From: Methylophaga sp. OBS1
GTDB taxonomy: Bacteria; Pseudomonadota; Gammaproteobacteria; Nitrosococcales; Methylophagaceae
Reading direction: 5' to 3'
DNA length: 32,891 bases
Assembly: GCF_026319365.1 (NCBI RefSeq)
Contig: NZ_JAPDMS010000001.1
Coordinates: 662,517-695,407 of the forward strand
A model generated the notes under the pieces. That model had not been told where the DNA came from, did not search any database, and saw nothing but the letters and a program-made list of their open reading frames with translations. Below, piece after piece: positions 18,950 to 26,770 of the stretch (its first letter is position 1; each line of letters begins with the position of its first letter). Made by a program: the position numbers and the translations under genes.

Positions 18950-19737
18950 GACTCTCTCTGTTAGTGAGCGCACTGCTGTTATCGTTGTCGGCTTATGCTG
19001 AAACACAAATCCACACCATCAATTTAAAACATCGACTGGCATCTGAGGTGCTACCTCAGGTAGAAGCATTCCTGCCCGACGATGCCACAATCACCGCTTA
19101 TGACAATATACTGATACTGAAATCAGACCGGGCCACACTGGCTAATGTGCAGCAGATTCTGGACAAACTGGATAAACCACAGCAAAGCCTCATCGTCACT
19201 GTGACCCGAAGTACAGAAGATTTATCGCAACAACGCGGCAGCAGCAACCGGGTTGAAGTTGAGGCTGGTGAGGATATCAACGCCTCAGTAGGTATCAAGC
19301 GCTGGTCCACTCAGGGACGTGATGACCGTGATCAACGCTATCGGGCCCGCACACTGAGTGGTCAGCCGGTGTCGATTTCCCTGGGCGAGGATGTGCCTCA
19401 GCAGCAACAACTGGTTTTCATCGGTCCGCGGGGTGTCGCTGTCGCCAATGAAACACGCTACATCAGCACGAGTAACGGTTTCCAGGCTGTACCCACGCTG
19501 TTGCCCGACGGTCAGGTCCGGGTTGAAATACATCCTTTCTTCAGTAAGCTATCGCGGGTCGATGGCGACATTCGCAACAGTGAAGTGATCACCACGGTCG
19601 TGGGTCAAACCGGTGACTGGCTGGAAATAGGCCGTATCACAGAAAACGCCGAGCGTGAACGTGACGGCGTCACCTACTACCGCAGTCACGGCGAACAGAA
19701 TCAAATTTTGTATCTGAAAATCGAATTATCCAATTAA
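18946..19737 (+). CDS. secretin-like periplasmic protein (NolW/N-domain type)
   Basis: A 263-residue exported protein with signal peptide (cleavage after LSLSAYA, about residue 18). Residues 20-80 follow the secretin N1/NolW pattern: HTINLKHRLASEVLPQVEAFL, an ILILKSDRATLANVQQIL segment and LDKLDKPQQSLIVTV. The C-terminal half has the beta-rich pattern of a shortened secretin domain (VPTLLPDGQVRVEIHPFFSKL), but it is too short to form a gated outer-membrane pore of the usual kind. It may be a secretin relic or a periplasmic partner. The start overlaps the previous stop, so the two are coupled. Function unknown. Confidence 0.7.
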   Translation: MRLSLLVSALLLSLSAYAETQIHTINLKHRLASEVLPQVEAFLPDDATITAYDNILILKSDRATLANVQQILDKLDKPQQSLIVTVTRSTEDLSQQRGSSNRVEVEAGEDINASVGIKRWSTQGRDDRDQRYRARTLSGQPVSISLGEDVPQQQQLVFIGPRGVAVANETRYISTSNGFQAVPTLLPDGQVRVEIHPFFSKLSRVDGDIRNSEVITTVVGQTGDWLEIGRITENAERERDGVTYYRSHGEQNQILYLKIELSN

Positions 19738-19749
19738 GCAAGAGCGAAT

Positions 19750-20373
19750 ATGAATGTGAAAGAAGCGATCGTCAGCCGACGGTCTGTGAAACACTACGAC
19801 CCTGAGCATGAGATGAGTAATGCTGAAGTTCAGGAACTGATGGAACATGCGATCCTGTCACCGACGGCGTTTAATATCCAGCACTGGCGATTCGTCAACG
19901 TGGTCGACAAGGACATGCGTGAGCAGATAAAAATTGCCAGCTGGGGCCAGTCACAGGTGACAGATGCTTCGATGCTGCTGGTACTTTGTGCCGACCTCAA
20001 TGCCTGGGAGAAAGACCCACAGCGCTACTGGCGCAATGCCCCCAAGGAAGTGCAGGACTTTATGCTGCCGGCCATCGAGAACTACTACACTAACCACCAT
20101 CAGGGCATGCGTGATGAGTGTATCCGCTCAGCCGGTATCGCCGCGACCAATATTATGCTGATGGCACGGGAATTGGGTTATGACTCCTGCCCGATGGATG
20201 GCTTTGACTTTGATAAGGTGGCGAGAATCATTAACCTGCCCCACGACCACATTATCGTGATGATGATTACGATTGGTAAGAAACTGCAGGATGCCAAACC
20301 GCGTGCCGGCCAACTGCCGCTGGAGGAAGTGCTTTTTACCGATCACTTCCCGGGTAAAGACAATAAGGCCTAG
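19750..20373 (+). CDS. nitroreductase family protein
   Basis: A 207-residue FMN-dependent oxidoreductase of the nitroreductase family, which typically reduces nitro compounds or quinones with NAD(P)H. The N-terminal SRRSVKHYDPEHEMS (residues 9-23), with the FMN-phosphate-binding Arg-Arg-Ser, the SPTAFNIQHWRFV segment (37-49) and the late GYDSCPMDGFD (about 144-154) are the usual marks. The natural substrate cannot be read from the sequence. It is the last gene of the purB operon and shares its stop region with the convergent GGEEF gene, four bases of overlap. Confidence 0.9.
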   Translation: MNVKEAIVSRRSVKHYDPEHEMSNAEVQELMEHAILSPTAFNIQHWRFVNVVDKDMREQIKIASWGQSQVTDASMLLVLCADLNAWEKDPQRYWRNAPKEVQDFMLPAIENYYTNHHQGMRDECIRSAGIAATNIMLMARELGYDSCPMDGFDFDKVARIINLPHDHIIVMMITIGKKLQDAKPRAGQLPLEEVLFTDHFPGKDNKA

Positions 20374-21407
20374 ATTATCGGCGGCGGCGCTTCTGAAACG
20401 CAGTTGCGCCCTTTGCGTTTAGACATATACAGTGCCCGATCGGCGCGTTGCATGAAGCTCTCGACACCTTCAGTCGGCACATAGCGCGCCACGCCGAAGG
20501 AAATCGTGATCTGACCCAGTGATTCATGAGTGTCTTTACGCTGAATACGTTTGGATGCGATTTCCTGACGAATATTGTCGGCGACGGTCTTGGCATTCTG
20601 CAGACTGGTATTGAGTAGAATAATCGAAAACTCTTCACCACCGTAGCGTGCGACAAGATCGCGCCCTTTGACGCTGTCCCTCAGTGAATTGGCAATCACC
20701 TTCAGTACCTGATCACCGACCAGATGCCCATGCTGATCGTTGATCTCCTTGAAGTTATCCAGGTCACAGAACAACAAACAGACATCGAGCCCACTACTGT
20801 CGGCATCATCGGTGACCTTAGCCACCAGATCATCAAAAGCTTTGCGATTGGCTAAACCGGTAAGGGTATCGGTCTTGGCCTCACGCTTGGTGACTTCCAG
20901 TTCTTTCTTAAGCTTGTTGACCTCGACCATCGCTGTGTTGAGGCGCTCAGTAAGCAGTTCCCCGTTATTGATGGCCATTCGGGTTTCATTCAGGATTTCA
21001 TCGACAATCTCATGAATCTGCTGCGGCGTCATGTCCCGGTTGACTTTGGCCATTAACGTATTCAGGTGCTGATTGACCTTGTCATTATGCGCCACACTGC
21101 TGCAGACAAAGTTGACCACCTCGCGTAGTAACCGGGCCAGCTCCAGACGCAGTTCAATCACTTCCTGCCGATCTTTTTCCAGGTTGAAAAACTGATCATG
21201 CAGTGCCTTGCACTGCGCCTGACTGAGCTCGGGATTGACCGCCAGCATAGACTGGATTTGTTCAGACAACTTCGCGTTGGCGCCTGACACATGCTCGTAC
21301 CAGACCGCGTAATTATCAGGTGTCATTGGCACACCGTGCTTACGCATCAGTGGCAATGCCAGCCGCATGTATTCAGCAGCTTTGTCTGATAACTCGTTGT
21401 AGTCCAT
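20370..21407 (-). CDS. diguanylate cyclase (GGEEF)
   Basis: This enzyme makes cyclic di-GMP from two GTP, the second messenger for biofilm and motility. The C-terminal GGEEF domain begins near residue 178 (DTLTGLANRKAF) and has the active-site motif RYGGEEF (254-260) and FCDLDNFKEIND (213-224). The inhibitory I-site, RxxD in most active enzymes, reads KGRD (247-250), so product feedback may be weaker. Residues 1-175 are helical with probable coiled coil (ELLTERLNTAMVEVNKLKKELE, about 150-171), without membrane segments, and resemble N-terminal regions of other soluble GGEEF proteins; the input signal is unknown. A GAGGTAAGG ribosome binding site precedes the ATG. It starts 23 bases after argG, so they are likely co-transcribed. 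Confidence 0.92.
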   Translation of the reverse strand: MDYNELSDKAAEYMRLALPLMRKHGVPMTPDNYAVWYEHVSGANAKLSEQIQSMLAVNPELSQAQCKALHDQFFNLEKDRQEVIELRLELARLLREVVNFVCSSVAHNDKVNQHLNTLMAKVNRDMTPQQIHEIVDEILNETRMAINNGELLTERLNTAMVEVNKLKKELEVTKREAKTDTLTGLANRKAFDDLVAKVTDDADSSGLDVCLLFCDLDNFKEINDQHGHLVGDQVLKVIANSLRDSVKGRDLVARYGGEEFSIILLNTSLQNAKTVADNIRQEIASKRIQRKDTHESLGQITISFGVARYVPTEGVESFMQRADRALYMSKRKGRNCVSEAPPPII

Positions 21408-21430
21408 CCAGCCTTACCTCGACTCTGTGC

Positions 21431-22642
21431 TTAACGTTTTTTGTTGCCGGCGATTTTCAGACGCAGTGCATTCAGTTTAATGAAGCCTTCCGCATCTTTC
21501 TGATCATAAGCACCGGCATCATCTTCAAAGGTCGCAATCGATTCGTCGAACAGGCTGTCTGTTTCAGACGCTCGGCCAACCACGATCACATTGCCTTTGT
21601 AGAGCTTGACTCTGACCACACCGTTTACGGTTTTTTGCGACTCATCAATCATTGACTGCATCATCACCCGTTCCGGTGCCCACCAGTATCCGTTGTAAAT
21701 CATCTGCGCATATCGTGGCATCAGCTCATCTTTCAGGTGAGCGACTTCACGATCCAGTGTCAGCGATTCAATCGCACGGTGTGCTTTCAGCATGACGGTA
21801 CCGGCCGGCGTTTCATAACAGCCGCGGGACTTCATACCGACATAACGGTTTTCGACGATATCCAGACGGCCGATACCATTGTCACCGGCGACTTTATTCA
21901 AGTAGCTCATCACGGTAGCCGGTGTCATCCGTTCCCCGTTGATGGCGACGATATCACCCTGCTCATAGGTCAGTTCCAGATAAGTCGGCTCATCCGGCGC
22001 ATTTTCCGGTGATACTGACCAGCGCCACATGGATTCTTCCGGTTCGGCCCATGGGTCTTCCAGAATGCCGCCCTCATAGGAGATATGCAGCAGGTTGGCA
22101 TCCATCGAATAGGGCGATTTCTTGCCCTGCTTCATTTCCACCGGTATGCCATGCTGTTCTGCATAATCCAGCAGTTTCTGACGCGACAGCAGATCCCATT
22201 CACGCCAAGGGGCAATGACTTTGATGCCAGGCTTCAGCGCATAGGCACCCAATTCGAAACGCACCTGGTCATTACCTTTACCGGTGGCACCGTGAGAGAC
22301 GGCTTCGGCGCCTGTCTCGCTGGCGATCTCTACCAGCCGTTTGGCAATCAAAGGCCGGGCAATGGAAGTACCCAGCAGGTACTCACCTTCGTAAATGGCA
22401 TTGGCACGAAACATCGGAAAAACATAATCGCGGGCGAATTCTTCACGCAGGTCTTCAATAAAGATTTCCTTGATGCCCAGCGACTTGGCCTTGGCACGGG
22501 CCGGCTCGACTTCTTCACCTTGTCCCAGATCGGCAGTAAAGGTCACTACCTCGGCGTCATATTTATCCTGCAGCCATTTCAAAATAACTGAAGTATCAAG
22601 GCCTCCTGAGTAGGCCAGCACGACTTTATTAATCTTAGACAT
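21431..22642 (-). CDS. argG: argininosuccinate synthase
   Basis: ArgG joins citrulline and aspartate with ATP, the penultimate step of arginine synthesis. The P-loop-like AYSGGLDTS is at residues 10-18, with [16 protein letters not shown] and [17 protein letters not shown] further on. The 403 residues match the common bacterial (type I) family. A TTG two codons upstream is possible but the ATG at 22642 ([14 protein letters not shown]) is the normal start. It lies 106 bases after dam on the same strand; no terminator is seen between. I find no convincing ARG box. Confidence 0.96.
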   Translation of the reverse strand: MSKINKVVLAYSGGLDTSVILKWLQDKYDAEVVTFTADLGQGEEVEPARAKAKSLGIKEIFIEDLREEFARDYVFPMFRANAIYEGEYLLGTSIARPLIAKRLVEIASETGAEAVSHGATGKGNDQVRFELGAYALKPGIKVIAPWREWDLLSRQKLLDYAEQHGIPVEMKQGKKSPYSMDANLLHISYEGGILEDPWAEPEESMWRWSVSPENAPDEPTYLELTYEQGDIVAINGERMTPATVMSYLNKVAGDNGIGRLDIVENRYVGMKSRGCYETPAGTVMLKAHRAIESLTLDREVAHLKDELMPRYAQMIYNGYWWAPERVMMQSMIDESQKTVNGVVRVKLYKGNVIVVGRASETDSLFDESIATFEDDAGAYDQKDAEGFIKLNALRLKIAGNKKR

Positions 22643-22748
22643 GGGCAAAAATGATTCCTGTAAATTGAGGCCCGGCTACCCTTTTCCTGTAACCACAGTT
22701 AGCGGTCAACCGGCGCGTTTCTTGAATAAAAAATGAGGCGCTATTGTA

Positions 22749-23549
22749 TCAAAGTCCCTTCAGCGCAAGCACTTCTTTCACTGCCTGACGCTCATTACCT
22801 TTGCAGCTGATGAGCCTGGGCGCATCGAGAAAGCGGAGACGAAAACCCAGCTTGCGGTAGAGCTTGAGCACTCTGTCGGTGGCCTGATTGGATAAGATCA
22901 CCGGCCCGGGATGGCGACTGAGCCATTTAGCCAGCCTTTCCTGGTCGTCCCAGTCAAAACCCTGCTGAGAGTATTGATGAAACGGTGTGTCGTAGGGTGG
23001 ATCAGCATAGATAAAGTCGTCATCAGCCACTTTCAGTTGTTCAAAGTCGACATTACTGAACTGCCACTGTGATAGCACCGGCTGATAATGACTGAAGTCA
23101 TCCTGATAGTTGATGGTTTTGTAGCGACCGAACGGGACGTTATAACCACCCTTTTTATTAAACCGGCACAAGCCGTTATAACCGGTACGGTTAAGATAAT
23201 AAAACAGCTGGGCGGCCATCAGTTTCGAGGCCGGGTCGCCATTGAGACGGTTAAAGGTGTCACGACTCTTGTAATAAACCTTCTCGTTATTGACCATCTC
23301 GATATCAATCACCAGCCCCTGTTTGAGATGCTGGTAAAAATTAATCAGAGCCGGATTCAGATCATTGAGCAGTGCGCGCTCGGGATTAAGTCCCAGCGCC
23401 ACCGACAGACCACCGCAGAACGGCTCGACCAGCCGCTTTTCTTTATGCTGACGCCAGTAATACTGGAGATACTGTATTAACCAGCGTTTGCCTCCAGCCC
23501 ATTTAAGTGGCGGTTTCAGTGTGTGAGTGTGTTGCTTTTTGACGGCCAT
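22749..23549 (-). CDS. dam: DNA adenine methylase, Dam family
   Basis: Dam methylates adenine in GATC and so marks strands for mismatch repair and controls replication timing. The 266 residues match the family. Visible motifs are LKWAGGKRWL (15-24), EPFCGGLSVAL (42-52) for S-adenosylmethionine binding and the catalytic DPPY (183-186). The hallmark NRTGYNGLCRFNKKGGYNVPFG near 120-141 supports a Dam-type target of GATC. There is no linked restriction gene, so it is a solitary chromosomal methylase. Presence of hda in the same window fits a Dam-dependent replication control. Its start lies 20 bases after the lpd terminator. Confidence 0.92.
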   Translation of the reverse strand: MAVKKQHTHTLKPPLKWAGGKRWLIQYLQYYWRQHKEKRLVEPFCGGLSVALGLNPERALLNDLNPALINFYQHLKQGLVIDIEMVNNEKVYYKSRDTFNRLNGDPASKLMAAQLFYYLNRTGYNGLCRFNKKGGYNVPFGRYKTINYQDDFSHYQPVLSQWQFSNVDFEQLKVADDDFIYADPPYDTPFHQYSQQGFDWDDQERLAKWLSRHPGPVILSNQATDRVLKLYRKLGFRLRFLDAPRLISCKGNERQAVKEVLALKGL

Positions 23550-23569
23550 GAATACGGGAGAATATCACG

Positions 23570-23609
23570 CAAAAAAAGGGCATGCTTGCATGTAAAGCAG
23601 GCATGCCCT
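23570..23609 (-). terminator. Rho-independent terminator of lpd
   Basis: An outer stem of nine pairs (AGGGCATGC at 23577-23585 with GCATGCCCT at 23601-23609), extended inward by TGCTT/AAGCA with a bulge. On the minus strand it is followed by seven T residues. It lies between the lpd stop and the dam start. Confidence 0.88.
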
Positions 23610-23648
23610 GATTTCATCTGCTCTGGCGGCTGCCAGGTAAATCCAGCA

Positions 23649-25421
23649 TTACTTGGAATGCAGGGTTTTACGCGGAGGCATCAAATCGGTAATGCTGCCC
23701 TCTGCCATTTCGGCAGCAAAACACAGCGTTTCCGACAGGGTCGGATGCGGATGGATGGTCAGGCCGATATCTTCAGCATCTGCCCCCATTTCCAACGCCA
23801 GCGTGGCCTCAGCAATCAGTTCACCGGCATTCGGTCCGACAATACCGGCACCGAGCAGACGACCTGTCTCTTTTTCGAACAGTGCTTTGGTCAGGCCTTC
23901 GTCACGGCCGAGACTGAGGCTACGGCCACTGGCTGCCCAGGGGAAGGCGCCCTTGACGTAGTCGATGCCCTGCTTCTTGGCTTCATCTTCGCTGATGCCC
24001 ATCCAGGCCACTTCCGGATCGGTATAAGCCACTGACGGAATGGTCATTGGTTCAAACACGGATTTCTGTCCGGCAATCACCTCAGCAGCCACTTTGCCTT
24101 CATGGGTGGCTTTATGTGCGAGCATCGGCTGGCCGACGATATCGCCAATCGCAAAGATGTGTGGCACATTGGTGCGCATCTGACCATCGGTGGCAATAAA
24201 ACCCCAGTCATCGACAGAAACACCGGCAGCTTCGGCATTGATCAACTTGCCGTTAGGAGTACGGCCCACCGCCACCAGGATCTTGTCGAAAGTATCTTCC
24301 TCCGGCGCATCTTTACCCTCGAATTTGACCTTGAGGCCTTTTTTCTGTGGTTCGATGCTCGCCACTTTGGTGCTGAGGAAAATATTTTCATATTTATCCT
24401 GAACCCGTTTCAGCAGCGGTTTGACGATATCCTTGTCCGCACCAGGAATCAGGCTGTCCTGCATTTCGACAACGGTAATTTTAGAACCCAGTGCGTCATA
24501 GACAGTGGCCATTTCCATACCAATAATGCCACCGCCGATGACCAGTAGTCTCTCTGGCACATCTTCCAATTCCAGCGCATCGGTGGAGTCCATCATGCGT
24601 GGGTCATCGTGCGGGAAAACAGGGATCTTGGTAACACGTGAACCGGCTGCAATAATGCAGTTCTCGAATGAAATGGTCTTAGTGCCATTTTCACCCTCCA
24701 CCTGCAGCGTATTAGGGCTGGTGAAGCTGCCTTCACCGTGGACGATGCTGACTTTACGTTGTTTGGCGAGGCCCTGCAGACCACCGGTCAGCTGTTTGAC
24801 CACACTGTCTTTCCAACCGGCCAGTTCTTTCAGGTTTATTTCAGGCTTGCCGAACTTAATACCATGGCCGCCCATTTCATCGGCTTCATTGATGATCTGT
24901 GCCGTATGCAGCAGCGCCTTGGACGGAATACAACCCACGTTAAGACAGACACCACCGATACGCTGATGGCGCTCGACCATCACCACGTTTTTACCTAAAT
25001 CAGCGGCGCGGAATGCGGCCGTGTAACCACCAGGACCTGAACCCAGTACCAGTACTTCGGCATGCATATCAGCATCGCCTGCTGGCGCAGCGGCTGGTGT
25101 CGGTGCCGGCTTGGATTCTGTTTTAGTCTCGGTTTTGCTTTCCTGTTTGGCTTCGGCTGGTTCTTCATCAGACTGTTCAGACTCGGCCACTTCCACAGTC
25201 AGAATGACATCGCCTTCACTGACTTTGTCACCGACACTGACTTTCAGGTTGGCGACTTTGCCGCTCACCGTGGAAGGGATTTCCATCGCAGCCTTGTCAG
25301 ATTCCAGGGTAATGATGTCCTGATTTTCGCTGATCTCTTCACCTTCGCTGACCAGCACTTCAATAATTTCAACGGCGTCAAAATCGCCGATATCGGGGAC
25401 TTTAACCTCGATTACACTCAT
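23649..25421 (-). CDS. lpdA: dihydrolipoyl dehydrogenase (E3) with N-terminal lipoyl domain
   Basis: E3 reoxidises the dihydrolipoyl groups of pyruvate dehydrogenase with NAD+. Unlike the common 475-residue E3, this 590-residue protein begins with a lipoyl domain (residues 1-80, lipoylated Lys43 in ESDKAAME) and an Ala/Pro/Glu/Lys linker (80-118). The oxidoreductase part has the FAD motif GSGPGG (127-132), the redox pair Cys159/Cys164 (CLNVGC) and the catalytic His559 with Glu564 in HPHPTLSE. The lipoyl-E3 form is known in Neisseria and several gammaproteobacteria. The start overlaps the aceF stop (ATGA), so the subunits are translated together. It ends in a strong terminator. Confidence 0.96.
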   Translation of the reverse strand: MSVIEVKVPDIGDFDAVEIIEVLVSEGEEISENQDIITLESDKAAMEIPSTVSGKVANLKVSVGDKVSEGDVILTVEVAESEQSDEEPAEAKQESKTETKTESKPAPTPAAAPAGDADMHAEVLVLGSGPGGYTAAFRAADLGKNVVMVERHQRIGGVCLNVGCIPSKALLHTAQIINEADEMGGHGIKFGKPEINLKELAGWKDSVVKQLTGGLQGLAKQRKVSIVHGEGSFTSPNTLQVEGENGTKTISFENCIIAAGSRVTKIPVFPHDDPRMMDSTDALELEDVPERLLVIGGGIIGMEMATVYDALGSKITVVEMQDSLIPGADKDIVKPLLKRVQDKYENIFLSTKVASIEPQKKGLKVKFEGKDAPEEDTFDKILVAVGRTPNGKLINAEAAGVSVDDWGFIATDGQMRTNVPHIFAIGDIVGQPMLAHKATHEGKVAAEVIAGQKSVFEPMTIPSVAYTDPEVAWMGISEDEAKKQGIDYVKGAFPWAASGRSLSLGRDEGLTKALFEKETGRLLGAGIVGPNAGELIAEATLALEMGADAEDIGLTIHPHPTLSETLCFAAEMAEGSITDLMPPRKTLHSK

Positions 25422-26767
25422 AGTAATACCTTCCTGATATCTGACAACATCTGGCTCAACATCACGGTGAAACGGGCACCGGCAGCGCCGTCAATCACAC
25501 GGTGATCGTAGGAGATGGATAATGGCAGCATCAGACGCGGCTCAAACTCTTTACCGTTCCAGACGGGTTTCATGCTGTGACGGCTGACGCCCAGAATGGC
25601 GACCTCCGGTGCATTCACAATCGGTGTGAAAAACTGACCACCGATACCACCCAGGCTGGAAATCGAGAAAGTACCACCCTGCATGTCTTTGGCGCTCAAT
25701 GCACCATCACGGGCGCGCTGGCTGATTTCACCCAGCTCACCGGCCAGTTCCAGAAAGCCTTTCTTATCGACATCCTTGATGACAGGCACCATCAGACCGT
25801 TCGGTGTATCCACCGCCACCCCGATGTTGTAGTACTCCTTCAGAATCAGGCTTTCTTTGTCTTCACTCAAAGAGGCATTGAATTCCGGATAGGCTTTCAG
25901 ACAGGCGACCACGGCTTTCATGATGAAAACCAGCGGGGTCAGGTTGACGCCGCGATCTTTGGCCATCTGTTTGTTTTCCTGACGGAATTCTTCCAGCTCA
26001 GTAATATCGGCTTCATCAAACTGGGTCACGTGCGGAATATTGAGCCAGCAGGCATGCAAGTGCTTGCCGGAAATCTTCTTGATACGTGACAGTTCCTGGG
26101 CCTCGATATCGCCGAACTGTTCAAAGTTGACGGTCGGTACCGGTGGGATGGCACTGCCACCCTGAGCAGGCGCCGCTGCTGGCTGGGTCAGGGCATTCTT
26201 AACATAACCCTGCACATCTTCTTTAGTGATACGGCCTTTAGGACCGGTACCGGTCACTGAAGTCAGAACGACACCCAGTTCCCGGGCAAAGCGACGCACC
26301 GATGGTGAAGCATGGGCCCGGCGGATACCGGACTTGTTATCAGGCGCATAAGGAATCGGATCCTTCAACTGCGGCTCCTGGGAGACACTGCCCGCCTCTG
26401 CCGTTGTTGGTGCCGGCGCCTGATCCTGCTTGGGCGCTTCTGCTTTTTTCGGCTCAGCAGGTTTTTCTTCTGCTTTGGGCGCTTCAGCAGGCTTTTCTTC
26501 CTGCTTGTCTTCTGCAGCAGCGCCACCGGCGGCCTCAACCAGTGCAATCACCGTACCTTCACTGACCCTGTCACCAACGGAAACTTTCAGTTCCTTGATT
26601 ACCCCGCCCTTGTCGGCCGGGATTTCCATCATCGCCTTATCAGACTCTACCGTGATGACTTCCTGGTTTTCATCAATGCTGTCGCCCTCGGCAACCAGCA
26701 CTTCAATGATTTCAACGTCTTCGAAGTCACCAATATCGGGTACTTTAATTTCAATCAAATCTGCCAT
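25418..26767 (-). CDS. aceF: pyruvate dehydrogenase E2, dihydrolipoyl acetyltransferase
   Basis: E2 is the core of the pyruvate dehydrogenase complex and passes the acetyl group to CoA. The 449 residues hold one lipoyl domain (1-80, Lys44 in ESDKAMME), an Ala/Pro/Glu/Lys linker (80-145), a peripheral-subunit-binding domain (about 149-190, HASPSVRRFAREL to GRITKEDVQGY) and the catalytic domain with His422 and Asp426 in DHRVIDG. E. coli E2 has three lipoyl domains; here the missing ones are partly made up by the lipoyl domain on E3. The start lies three bases after aceE. Confidence 0.96.
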   Translation of the reverse strand: MADLIEIKVPDIGDFEDVEIIEVLVAEGDSIDENQEVITVESDKAMMEIPADKGGVIKELKVSVGDRVSEGTVIALVEAAGGAAAEDKQEEKPAEAPKAEEKPAEPKKAEAPKQDQAPAPTTAEAGSVSQEPQLKDPIPYAPDNKSGIRRAHASPSVRRFARELGVVLTSVTGTGPKGRITKEDVQGYVKNALTQPAAAPAQGGSAIPPVPTVNFEQFGDIEAQELSRIKKISGKHLHACWLNIPHVTQFDEADITELEEFRQENKQMAKDRGVNLTPLVFIMKAVVACLKAYPEFNASLSEDKESLILKEYYNIGVAVDTPNGLMVPVIKDVDKKGFLELAGELGEISQRARDGALSAKDMQGGTFSISSLGGIGGQFFTPIVNAPEVAILGVSRHSMKPVWNGKEFEPRLMLPLSISYDHRVIDGAAGARFTVMLSQMLSDIRKVLL

Positions 26768-26770
26768 TGT

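Noticed and set aside
22649..22748. ARG boxes or a sigma-70 promoter before argG
   Set aside because: TTGACC occurs on the minus strand but no -10 hexamer follows at normal spacing, and no tandem ARG-box pattern is seen.
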